From: Pithys albifrons albifrons
Lineage: Eukaryota > Chordata > Aves > Passeriformes > Thamnophilidae
Length of the DNA: 64,000 bases
Direction: 5' to 3'
Assembly (NCBI RefSeq): GCF_047495875.1
Contig: NC_092474.1
Location: forward strand, 1,116,001 to 1,180,000
The notes under the pieces are model-generated. The model did not search any database. It had not been told where the DNA came from and worked only from the letters and a program-made list of their open reading frames with translations. Shown here in pieces: positions 51,901 through 64,000 of this stretch. The position numbers and the translations under genes were made by a program. Numbering within the stretch: position 1 is the first letter of the stretch; every line of letters begins with the position of its first letter.

Positions 51901-54900
51901 GTTTTCCAACATTACATCACACCAACTTGTTCAACTCCAAATGTAAGCTTAACTAATTATTAAACTAATAAACTTGAATTTGGATAAGAATTACTTTAGA
52001 TTCCAAAAAGTGCTTTGCAATAAAACTGTTTCCTAAATAAACTGGTGATTTCTAGTTACTAATATGAGTAACTCTACTACTGTTAATTACTAAGTACACA
52101 GTGAAATTTAATGTTTACATTTCCAAGTGATATAAATACCACTGAAGTGATTTTAAAAATATCAACGTTCAGTGCCACCATCCCCAACCACAAAAACCAT
52201 GGAAATCCAAAAGAATTTTTGCTTATTGAGGACCTCTAAGTTCAGCCTTACACCATTTCCTCACCAGTCAGAAAGCCCAAGTAAGAGTCACACTGAACAA
52301 CAGCAGCTCCCAGGGATGTTCTCAGGCCAGGAAATTCCTTACCTGAAATATGAATGTGAAAAGCACCCAGTGCTTTCCATGCCCAAACAGAAGAAGAAAA
52401 TCAGCCTGAACAAGAACTTTACTAACAGTATTTTGTGAATAAAACCACAGTGTTGCCTGGCTGAACTTCAGAGCTGTATTTTCCCCATAAATCTGCATTC
52501 ACACTGAACAGTCTTCCTGGTCTATGTGACAACCACAGCACTTCACAGTCACCAATAAACCAGCATCTAACCCTGGGACTGGCACTGGACCTTCAGTCCA
52601 GACAGACATGTCACCATGAACCACTAACAAAGCTAAAAGAAAGGGACATAAAACACAGGTAAGGTTACAGAAATCACAGAGAATGACAGTTTCCTGAAGG
52701 TCAAGAGCTGTGAGTGAGAAGACAATCACCTGAATCTCAAAACTAACCCTTAACACCCAAGTGATGCTTCCCCCTTATCCTTAGGAAAGGCACAACTGAA
52801 AGAGGTCTCGGTCACATCTCTTGCAGTTCTTCACCTAAAGCAGGAAATTTATTTTTTTTCCAACAAGAATATAGAAGATAATGGGAAGTCCTGTCCAAAC
52901 CTGGAGAATCCACAGCACTCTCTTAGGAGGCAGAAGGTCCCTGAGAAAACTGGCCAAGTGCACATATGTGTGTGCAGGCAAACTAATGAACATCCCCAAA
53001 CTAAAGCACTACACTCACATGGTCAGGAAACCAAAAGGTACAAGTAATCTGAGTATTTCAGATGTGGAGGCATTCCTCAAATTTCATGTTCCACAAAAGC
53101 ACTGACTTGACTAATGAGGTTTTGGAAGTAGAAATTGCAAGGATGTGAAATCTGTACCTGGGTGACAGTGAAAGAGCACAGCACGTCTGTTTGACTTACA
53201 CAACAATCAGATATATCTTCCACTTAATTGTGTAACAATGTTTCCATTAGTCTTTGCTGAAAAATAATTTAATAAGGTCTGTTTATTAATGATGACCTGA
53301 AGGGAGAAGTTCTCATGATGAGAAGCAGTAAGGTACCTACTCAGTCATGCACATGGAGCAGTGGGACATTAGCACAGATTAAGACCACTAATATAAATTG
53401 CTCCAATAAAGCAGAGGGAAAATTAAAGGTGAACTACTGTAGCAATCTCAACACAAAACAACTGCCAGGGACAGATATAAATAGCACCTGAACCCATTGG
53501 TCTGTGAATGTAAAAGAGATGGCCAGGAAGAGTAGTAAGGATAGAAGAAATCAATCATTTGCAGTTGATATAGATGAGAACTTGGTAACCTTTCCTGGCA
53601 AACTGGGAATTCACACACAAAGCTGGAATAGCTTAATGAAGAAGGAAACACAAAGAATGTTTCTATTGCAAGTCCCAGGACACTTCAGGCTGCATGCTTC
53701 ATTTTAATACACTCAGGCTACTGGGCAGAGTGCTCAGGCTATTTAAAGATACACCAACTCATTCAAGTACTTGGCTACAGTTTTCTCAATTCCCAGGACA
53801 AACACAATGTGCACTATTAGCTTCCAGAAGTGCTTCCACATTTGCATAAAGGTTATGTAAGTACCAATAATCTTATGTTAATTGAGGCATGGTAAATGTA
53901 TATATTTATTAACAAAGCTTGTTTCCCAGTGCTTTCAGTGCACAAGTTTCAGGACTGTAGAATCGTAACAGTTTCTTGGGTTTAGTCTGGTCTTTAAACA
54001 CTGAAAGAGTTCAGCCTCTGCTTTTAAAAGGATTAAAGCATGAAGGCAGCAGGAATTTGGTTCTCCAGGCACTTCTGAAGCAAAATTATTTACTTTGTCA
54101 CACTGTTTCCTTTTTTATGGTGACTGCTCTCATCTTTTTGATGTGTTACTGTAGCTCTTCTGATACAGAAATACTGCAAAAAAGATGAAACAATTATTTA
54201 GACCCACATATATATACACACACATGTGATCCAACTGACCAACAGGCCTGACTGCCACAAACACAGAACAGTAACTCCATCACACAAATCTTATTTGCAC
54301 CTTCAACACTTACAATCTGCAGATTTAGGAGACAGACCGTGGCTGCACAGCTGTTCCTTCCATGTGCACATGTGCCTTTGGATGGGAGCAGCCAGGGAAG
54401 GGCAGCCCCTGCAGAGCTGCCCTGGAGCTGCTCCAGCCCAGCACCTTCATCCCAGGCTCTGCCACACCACCAGAGTCCACAGGCTGCTTTGCTCCCTCTC
54501 ATTTCATCATTCCTCTGCAAGGATTCTGTGATGTCCCTCCTTTGTGTGGCACCAAAAATGCAGCAAAGGACTGATGAGGCCAAAAACACTGCCCTCAAAA
54601 CACCCCTGAGCTTGACTAGTTCTATGCAAGAAAATATTTTTCATACAAGTACCTTGGAAACCAGCAGGATATTTTGGTTTTTTAATCACAACAGTGTCAC
54701 AGGCATTAGGTGTTTCTCAGATCCCAAAACACACAGAAATGAAATGGCTTCCATGAACACAGTATCACATATAATGATACTGGATCAGACTTGTAAAATG
54801 GCACCAAAAATATACTTGTCTGAGAATTGCCAGAATAATTGTAATGAATTAATAAATAATATTTTACTTGATGTCAAAAAAATTTCATCACCCTGAGCAG

Positions 54901-55155
54901 TCAAACAAAAAAATGTGCAAAGCCTCTATATAAGCTACCTGTATAATGCAAATAAATCTCTGTGATAAAGCAAAATAAGCTATTATTCCCTCCAGGCCTC
55001 ATCTAAATCCTCTTGTTTTGGTTCCTTAGAAAGGCAGAGGGACTTTTCCGTGTGTCCAGAGGCCATCCAGACACTAAAAGAGAGCACAGAAACAAACATA
55101 CTCTCCACTGAAATCCTGCTATTAACCTACTTTGATTAACAGCAGAGGAGTTTTA

Positions 55156-55181
55156 ATAACATAAAAGGAATTTTATGTTAT
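55156..55181. repeat. Perfect 11-bp inverted repeat (hairpin)
   Basis: ATAACATAAAA and its exact reverse complement TTTTATGTTAT flank the four bases GGAA. The stem is entirely A/T except for one C-G pair, so it is weak as RNA. There is no context suggesting a terminator or small RNA gene. Confidence 0.85.
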
Positions 55182-58100
55182 CAAATAAAATCTTTTCATC
55201 CACAAAAATGCCCATAAATTTTTGAAAATTTTGGTAAAGTTTAGCATATATATTCTTAGAGTGACTATATGGATAACCTTATTATTACAAACCCTGACAG
55301 GCTCTCTCAGTGTGAACCAAGCACAGCTCCACACAGAGGCCACAGGAAATCACCCTGTGGAAGAACGACGCAATTTCACCCTCAAGGTTAATTAAAAGAA
55401 ATCACTAAACCCACAGAAGTTTACATCAATAAGAGAATAAAATCAACATTTAGGTGTGATCAAAACCTCAGGCTGAGGCCACAATAAATCTGAACATTTC
55501 TCTGCTGTGCTCACTGGGGCTGAGAGCCACAAACTGCAGCACCTTTGCTGGTGAAAGGCACAGCCCAACATTCCTTCCATGAAAAGTTGTCTGGGAATCT
55601 GACTGAGCTTTCAGTAGGTCTCAGATTTACAGTTTGGAAGGGCAAACTTTAATTGTATTTGTGTCAATCAAACCCATCCAACTGTCACAGAAACACACAA
55701 TCATGAAGAGTCAAATGATTAACTTGGCTGCTGGAACACAAGTTTTATTGCTGCAATGGACCAGCTCTCTGCTTTGCACATATAAAGCTGAATGGAACCA
55801 CAGTAATGGCCAGGCTGCTGGACAGAGTGCTCTGCCAAGACCTGAAATGGATTTGGTACTTAAATTTCTTGTAGAAAACATGCATCATTCTGATTGCATT
55901 TAGGCCAGCAGGATGTTACAGGGTATAGTGCAATTGGGTCAGACTCCCATGTTTTTGTCCACCTTCAAACATGACTAATTAGGTTGAGCCAATGAAGAAT
56001 TTAAGGCATAAACAAGGCATATCATACTTCATACACTGCTTTGATGAGTAAATAATCAGATTCTCATAACAGCAATTCATGTGCTGTCCCTTATGTCTGA
56101 CAGCTGATTTCCAAAGTACTCACAATAGTTATGTTGCAATGGCTTTCCCAAATAAAAACTCTTTATTGGCTCCTGCCTGGTGATCCATAATTATGACACT
56201 CACACCAGGCCTGGGGGCAAGGGCACTGCTGCTCCACTGCTTGGCAGACTGGGAGGGGAAACAACCAGAAACTCAGATCTCTGAGCTCTTCAGGTACTTA
56301 AATCCTCACTGACTGTTGAGCAGTTGGGACTAACCCATCTAAGGTAAAAGCAGAAAATATATAGACAGCCCATAATCTTCCTTATAGGTCTTCCCAGATC
56401 TTCCTATTTTCTCTTTCTTCTGGGCCTTCCAGATCTTAAATTACTGCCCAAAAGTCCACACTTGGGAAAGACTAAGAAGGGGAATTTGAAGAATGTGCAG
56501 TAACATTAATACATGTCTAAAGGGTGACATCCACCCCCTTCCAAAATGTTAAGAGAAAGAAAACTGTTTTATAGAGCAGACATTACACAGGGCAGGGGCA
56601 AACAGCATCTCCAGATTCCAACTTTACTGAACTGAAAGCATGAATTGTATCAGCCCCTTTGAATCCCTTTTTGAAATCAGTCACCAGAAAGGAAACAACC
56701 AAGTGATGTGACATCTTGCAACACTCCAAACTAGGAATTTGGGAAGTTAATTAACTCACTAAATTATGTGTCACAGTCCTGTTCATAACCTGCACAGGCT
56801 TCTGTCAGCAAAGTCAACTCTGAAGTTTCAAATCCCTAAGAAAACTGAAAACCAAGCTGAATATTCAAAAAGCAGAAGAAATTTTTATAACTCCATTCAT
56901 CACTAACAATGAAATACCACCATTAAGATCATAATGCAAATATTTTATGCTTAGAGAGCTTTTCAACTTGAGACTTCAATGTATTTTCCAGAGGAAATAA
57001 AGTTATCACCAGTAACTGCTATTGGAGACACCTCATGGTGTATCCAAGGCAAAATGCACAGCAAAGCCTGAGATTTAAAGAATATTTTTACTTCCATATC
57101 CCTATTCCTGTTCTTTGATCACCATGCTGACTCCTAAGAATGGGGCAGCTCAAAAGGGAACCTAAAAAGATCCATTAAAATCCACTGACAGCAGCACACA
57201 TTTCCACATGCACTTATGAGTTCCTGCACACACAAACTGGGTGTTCAAACATCTTTGAAGCTCAGAGTCTGTGTGAAGGTTCATTAACATTAGTCCTCAT
57301 TAACTGCAGTTTGGCTGTGTGTGAGTGCCAGGAGGGTGCCCAGGCACTGCCTGGCACTCCAGCTGGAGACTGAACTTGTGGTGTAACCATGGCAGATAAA
57401 CAGCCAGGCCAGCAAAGCCCCATGGCTGTGCTTCAAATTACAGCAGGGCTGCTGAAATCAGGTGGCATTTTAGAAGGGAACAGAATTTCTTTTATTTTTT
57501 TTTCAGTTTCTACCTATCTTTAAAGTTGGCTATTTCACTTCACTGTGTAATACTCTTTTTAATTTGTAGAAACTCCAATGATTTTTTTCATATTACAGAA
57601 ATTAAAAAGATCACATCAGAGCATTTGCTGTAAAATTAGACACTCTTAATTGGCTATAAAAGAATTAGACTGAAGAAATTCTCCAGGCTAAATCCGAAGA
57701 CCCAGGAATAGAAGAAAAGGATGAAGATCTTGTTTATTGAAACAATCTAACCCAGCAGGATATAACTACATCAAACACCATGCAGGTTGGGTTGGGCTGA
57801 GGGGCTGTGTGTTCCTTCAGGGTTGTTTGGTCTGAGCTTTGACTGGGGTTTGCAAATAGTGGCAGAGCAGTTTCATTCCCATCTCAGACACGCTGAGGCA
57901 ACAACAGAGCACAGGGACAAACACCAGGCTGGCGTGTTGCTCCCAGTCAGGGCAGCCACACATTCCCCTCTGCTGAAGGGCCACCAGTCCTTCATGTCAG
58001 ACACCTGATTTGCAGGGTCTCAATACAAATGACCCCATATTTGTGTGTCCAGGGCACCCCAAGGCTCTGATGGGGAGAGCAGCAGGGATGAACCACCACC

Positions 58101-60163
58101 CACCAACACCAGCAGGGCAGTTGTTACTAAAAGCAGAATCAGATACAATCACCCCCTCACTTTCAAAAGTGGAACAGTGGAGCAGAATAAAAGCAACCAA
58201 AACTGTCGAGCTGAAACTGTGGGACTCTCAAATCACAGTTAAACAGAAATAATTTAACTAATTTGAGGGGGTATAGGAATGGTTTTTCAAGATTTAGAGA
58301 AGAATACCCCAAGTGAATATCTGTTTGTGTTATGTTACCATTTCATTAAAGAATTAGCAATTAAATCAAATTAGGTAAACTGGGTACAGTGTTCATCTTG
58401 AATCCTGTCGAGTACCCAGTCACAGCCCTGAAATTTGATTCCCCTGCCATGGCTACAGGTTCTTACATTTACTATAGAACTGTGTAACCTTCACATTATT
58501 CCTTCTCTATGTTAAACTGCTCTTCTGAGTCCAACCGAGAAAGAAATCACATCATTAAAAAAATCCTCTTTATCCAGAAACATATGAACAAAGATAAAAA
58601 TGCCTCTAAGTGCTGCATTTTCATTTCAGTTTATATCCATTTATTCACAACCACTCACCATCAGAAGCCTTGGACTTAAATTTCTCCCCAAATTATTAAC
58701 ACACAAACTACCCACGCCAACAGGTACTAGTGAAGATTCTCATTACACAGACAACCATTTCCCTTTGTATTTCAAATTCATAAATAAATGTATAGGCTGT
58801 GTCAAAAGCTCCTTTGAAGAGCAAAGCCAAGCCAGTTAACATGTTCTATTAACTAATGAGCAAAGAAGGGCTGCAGAACCATAACCTGTGCTCACTCCAT
58901 TATCCCCACTGGGGCTGGGCAATGTGGCCTCAGTGATCCACAAACCACAGCTTGGGGGGGTGAAATTTCATGCTACAGCATCTAAAAATATCCCGAGGCT
59001 GGAACAAATTCAACATCAGCACAAAGGCTGCTGAGGTGTAAGGCTGGCCTGAAGTATTTCAGCTATTGCAGCACTGTGGCCTCCCCCCTGCAGGGGGCCA
59101 GGGCTGGGGCCAGGGCAGAGCAGGGACCCCCTTCCAGGGGGATCTCTCAGGGTGGCACACACGGCAGGGACGGGGCTGCCAGCCTGGGAATGGATCCCAA
59201 GGCTCTGCTCCAGCAGGATGACCCCAGAGCAGCCCAAAGGCCACAGAGCTGCATGGGAGGAGTTTTTAACTCCCTGCAACACGGGGAACTGCAGTGCTTG
59301 GACTGCAGATGGGGAATCTTGCAGGGAAAATCTCTTTTGCAAGGAAAGGCAGGGAATTCTACAATCCACAATGGACTGCAAATTAACAATTTGTGGGATG
59401 CTTCTGAACACTTGAGTGTGGAAGGCATTAATTTCCTCTATATTGCCTTGACTGCATTATCCTGGTTTGCTCATGAAGAAATGGGTAAAGTGACTTCAGA
59501 TTTATCCTTCCACCAGTGTTGAGCCCAGAGCTCCCTCTTTTTTATTCTTCATCCTCTCACTATTGTGTCATAAACTCTAATGACAGCCTGAGAAGCACAG
59601 AGTTCTCCCAGAGAAACTTGATGCACATTTTGGAGTATTCTGTATTTTTTGTAAGCTACCCAGGCTAAGCCATATGGTCCTACATTTTATTGTGATGTAA
59701 TCTAAAACTACTTTTTATTTACTTTTTACAAGCTAAGACAGTCCCAGCCCTTGCAGTATTTTGCACTTCTGATGAGTCTGCTTTGCCTGCACTCAACTTC
59801 TGATAATTTGTTCTGGATGGTCTCCAGGACAAGAAGGAAATTCATGCACTGCAATCTCAGACATCACCTGGGACTTGCAAAGGGAATAGAAACAAAGTTC
59901 TAAAGATCTCCCTGACTGCCCCACACATCACCAGGCAGGACTAACCTGAGGCACCCCCTGGAGCAGAGCTCTACACTGAACAGAGTCCTTCTGCTTCTGG
60001 AAATACACAAGAACCAACTTTAATTAAGCAGGCACAGAGAGACTAAATTTGGATGCCAACTCCCAGCATTTCTGGCAACTTCAAAATATGAAACAGTGGG
60101 TTATAAATCCCTGTCTTTAAGACCTAAATGCAGCACTAGTCCATGACTAGGCATTAGGGATGC

Positions 60164-60213
60164 TAAAAAAAACCCAAAATACCAACCAAAATCAAAACAA
60201 ACACCTCAAAAAA
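60164..60213. repeat. A/C-rich low-complexity tract
   Basis: AAAAAAAACCCAAAATACC followed by AACC/AAAC variants. It resembles the tracts at 27,651 and 30,451 and has no recognisable mobile element before it. Confidence 0.7.
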
Positions 60214-63200
60214 TTTCACTTCACTCTTTTTGAGGCATTCAATAACAACTTCAAGTCTTCATATCTATTTTCAAAAACAGAATGACTGAAGGGAACAAAA
60301 AAAATTCACATTATGGTGTCTGTTAATCACCTGTTTTTTCAACAGATGATATATACATGCACCTTCAGCAGTGCTGGAGATACAGCAGTCCAAGCAAGTA
60401 CCTGCTTGAAAACTATGAACTTCTGTTCCTCTTTGCTTGTCATTTAAAAGTTTGTTGGCTGTTTATTCAGACTCTCTAAAATTGGGATATTGAGAAATTT
60501 CATGCAACAGCCCCTTGCAAAATCTTGTCTGATAGACAGGTCTTTGAAGATAAAAAAATCCCCAAATATTATTTAGTCACTAGAATTGTCTAGTAGTGAA
60601 TTTCTGCTGCTACAGAAAGAGGCAGCAAATGCTTAAAGCAGAGTTTCACTTGTTTGGATTGTTTACTAGAGACATTTAACTGACACACCAGCAGGTTATT
60701 TTGCTGATCTCCCTGCCTGTATTCTGGCTCTGCTCACAGATCAGTCAATGATGTTCAAATCTTGTTACCTGCCTCTGTGGCTTCAAAACATCTGACTGTG
60801 CAAATTATTATTTTTATCCCTTTCCATTTGGCAGGCTGGCTGTGTTATGCCCAGTACTGTCATAAGAAGATATTATCTCCTCTTGCAGCAATTCAATACA
60901 CCTTATAATTAAGAATTATTTATTAATACTGCTGTATCTGCCAAGCCATTAACCCCACACCACACAAATGAAATTAGATCTCCCTCAAACCCTGCAAGGA
61001 TAAGTAGGATCAAGATTGAAAACTTGCAGCTGATCTTTGTGCTTCTTTTTTTATGGTGGTCCCTTCACATTTTTGGGGCAAACTGTCTCCAGGAATGGCA
61101 GCTGTAAGAGCAAACATCCCACCTGGAAAACAGTCAAGGCCTCCTTTGGGCTACTGCCTGAATGTGCCACAGCTCTGGAATTATCCCGAGGTGCAAAGCC
61201 TGGAACTGCCCAGTGCTGTGTGGCAGGATGGAGACCCCTCCTGCTCTGGGCACCACGTGCCCTCTCCTGGCAGAGCCCGGCAACACTCCGGGGCAGCGGT
61301 GCCTGCTGGGGAAGGCAAACTACTCCCTCTGCTACTAACAGCAATGCCTGTACCAGAGGGTTTTTATATTACTTTTCTAGTAAAAACTCATGTACAAGGA
61401 ACTGTTCTTAGTGCTGTAGAAAACACCCTGAGAATATACTCCAAATAACCTGGCACTTTTTAAATAGGTCTGGCCTTACAGCACATCTGGGCAAACCACA
61501 GGACAGCTACGAGGTTTCATTACTCTTAGTTATAAAATGTCCATTAGAGGACCAAAGTAGAAGTGGGAGGGGAAAAAAGAATATAAAACCTTGTGTTGGT
61601 TTTAATATGTTTAGTTAATGCTGGGCCTTAGTCCACAAGGTTCACATCCCCACCCTGCTGAAGAAGCAAAGATGATTTTCCTGTTGCTCAGCTCAGTGTC
61701 CATTCAGCTCAGCTGAAGGACTGTCTCCATCCAATTCAGGCTACTCCTTTCTGTATAAAACTCTGCCAGGCACGAGCAGACAGAAAAGCAAAAGCAGGTT
61801 AGGACAGAAGGGATGGAGTTTAACATTAAACAGTGCCTTGAAGTGGGTTCCACTGAGTGCCCACCAGTGTGGGCAGAGCTGGTGGAATCCCCACCCTCCC
61901 TTGGGAAACAACTGCAGGAGTGGCAGCAAAACTTGCATGATGGTTTTTAACCCTAAAAGCAAAGCAGGTTTAGAATAACTGCCTTGAAACATTTTATGGG
62001 ACTCTCTTCATGCAATTTAATTGGTCTCAGTAGTTTTCATGCTATTTCTACTTCCTTAAGTATTCAGGCAAACCATTTTTCCATTAACAAATGACATAAT
62101 GATGCACAAATCTTATGGCTCAGATACCTCATCAAGTCCAGACTAGCTTGGATTCTGAATATTCAAAATAGATTGTGATTATGGAGCAGAAAGAGATGCT
62201 AAGAAATTAAAAGTTGATACAGGTAAATCAGTACTACCTGTTATTAAATGAGCATCACTGCTAAGAAACATTTAGGGCAAAGAGATCAAACTGGCTTGAG
62301 AAACACGAGACTTTGAGACAATATTAGGAAACCATCTCCTAAAAGAAATACAGGAATAAAGTGCTCAAAGGGCAGATGCTTTCTGGCTCCTTTAGATCAT
62401 ACTGCAGGATGAAACACTTTGAGTGCTGAAATCAGTGCAAGTCCATTCTATTCTGACCATGAAGTATCATAAACACCCAGAACTGAGGCTTTGACTTGAG
62501 TCAGGAACTAAGACATCAACAGAACCTGTGGCAGGACTAACAAGGAAGGAGTGGCTTTGAGGTTTCTCAGATTTCTCTGAAGATTAAAGCAGAGACTTCA
62601 GCAGAGATACAAGCAAGGATTTTTAAAGATCTCTGCAACTGAAAGCACACAGGAAATGGGCAAAACATGAAACACATTGCAAGTATAAAGGAAGAAAATA
62701 TCTGTCTCTCTATTGGTTGAACTGCTTTGCAGCATTTTAACACTCTGCTTTCTTCCTTAAGGTGCAGGAATTGTAAAGAGGAGGCTCCTTAGTAGATTTT
62801 ACACCCCACCACAGTCCCTCTTATTTCCCTTCCCCTCCACCCCTTCTGCATCTTCCCAAGGACACTGTCCATGTTGGCACATTCCCCCATATGGAATTAC
62901 AACAAGTAAACAAAAATGGGAAATAAATCCCCTCTTGCAGAAGGACACAAGAACTGGCTCCTGGGGGGTGTGGGAACACTGTGCACTCAGCTCAGAGTGG
63001 AAACACAGGAAGGCTTCACTGAGAGCACCTGAAGTGTCACTGCTTTTTCCAACCAGCACAGCTCTTGTTCTCTGTCCCCTTTTCCCTCCTGCTGCTTTCC
63101 ACAGAGCACCAGAACTAACTCTAACCTCTGGTTAGAGAGGATTTCTTGTTCCAGACTGGTACCACCCATCCATTTTCCCAAATCACTGGAGAATTACAAT

Positions 63201-64000
63201 CCTTTCCCCAAGGAAAAATGAAAATGACAAAATGTTTCTTGCCTCATCTGGTCCCCACTGGTGCAGAGCTCATGGCTAAAATGTTCATAAGAGCCAAAAC
63301 CTTGGGCATGACTAAAGTTTAAACAAGCTAAACATCAATTGGTTTGATTTATAGACCCAGGAGACCAAGCCAATCACAAGAGTACAGTAAAATTAATTTG
63401 CCATTCAGAGCTGTCTATAAAACATGCAGACTCGTATGAAAAATACAAAAAATTAGTAATAAGATTGTATAATTGCTTCTGTTGGACAAAATGGCTTCAA
63501 ATTCCATCTTCAAAATTATCATGTATCCAGAACATCCCTTGCTCCATCCAGGTAAGGCAAAATCTGGGAATTTTGCCCCCATTCCAAGCCATGCCATGCC
63601 ACAGGCTTGGCTGAGCAGTGAACATGCAGCATCTCAAGCTGCACCAGCCTGGCAGCACCTCTGGGACTGGACTGGCTCTGGCATCTGTCTGGGAGGCACA
63701 ACATAAGGCAAGTTCATCAGTTCAAACCTCCCTTAGAAATAGATGGTGCAGATGCACTTCAGAGCAGATATTGCAGACTTTATTTGCCATTTGAGAACGT
63801 TGCATCTTTTAGGTAATGCACACACATAAATACAGAACATTAACCTCACAGCTTAAGAGAGGCAATCAGGGGTATTTTGAGCTCCACAAGAATGTGCAGT
63901 TCTTATCACAGCATCAAAATGGTTGTGGGATTCAGCTGCAGGTTAACACACAGTGCCCCATTTTCATTTCTGTGATGGCTGGATGTTAAGTTCATGTGGC

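Larger units (their letters stand above)
48948..64000 (-). other. Non-coding DNA at the right end
   Basis: No recognisable exon, RNA gene or intact mobile element. The stretch is AT-rich with scattered simple tracts, a short perfect hairpin at 55,156-55,181 and one longish but unconvincing open frame at 54,339-54,896. Whether it is still within ARVCF (5' intron) or intergenic towards the next gene cannot be told from the window. Confidence 0.5.

Noticed and set aside
51880..51902. Strong plus-strand acceptor-like sequence (CTTCTTTTTTTTCAG)
   Set aside because: It is antisense to the only gene recognised and the following bases run into AT-rich sequence with no exon; T-rich tracts give such sites often.
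59016..59522. Frames of 130-150 codons on both strands in a locally GC-rich patch
   Set aside because: Similar-sized frames on opposite strands over the same bases, no known protein, no CpG enrichment; a compositional effect.
1..64000. Search for tRNA, snRNA, microRNA (including the mir-185 mature sequence of neighbouring TANGO2), endogenous retrovirus, CRISPR or other system-like structures
   Set aside because: Nothing recognisable by eye. A covariance-model search (Infernal/Rfam) and RepeatMasker would be decisive; I could not run them.

Overview
This is nuclear DNA from a vertebrate, most likely a bird. The window is moderately AT-rich and CpG-poor apart from one sharp CpG island. It has almost no long open frames, and it carries a decayed CR1 LINE 3' end, the commonest retrotransposon type of birds and other sauropsids. 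I found nothing bacterial, viral or CRISPR-like.

I can name one gene. On the minus strand at 32,606-32,821 lies a 72-codon exon whose product is the N-terminal coiled-coil segment of ARVCF, an armadillo-repeat catenin of the p120 (delta-catenin) subfamily. The exon has a strong start context, ends in a consensus donor, and leaves the reading frame in phase 0. No later ARVCF exon was recognised between it and position 1. The first coding intron is therefore at least 32 kb, and the catenin repeats must lie beyond the left edge. The stretch from about 32,855 to 64,000 would hold the upstream 5' intron or leader region; the ordinary ARVCF promoter was not identified.

Layout (plus-strand coordinates): 1-18,750 is intron-like, with a CR1 3' fragment at 3,740-3,817. 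18,755-19,815 is a CpG island with a GC-rich minisatellite, a G-quadruplex motif and a good minus-strand splice donor at 18,817/18,816. 19,816-32,605 is intron-like. 32,606-32,821 is the ARVCF first coding exon. 32,855-48,359 is non-coding. 48,361-48,947 is a minisatellite of about ten 59-bp units. 48,948-64,000 is non-coding.

The most interesting point is the CpG island inside the ARVCF gene, about 13 kb downstream of the start-codon exon. It looks like an internal promoter that could make an ARVCF transcript lacking the coiled-coil N terminus, or it could drive a non-coding RNA. I did not find a new multi-gene system, and the remaining observations are small.
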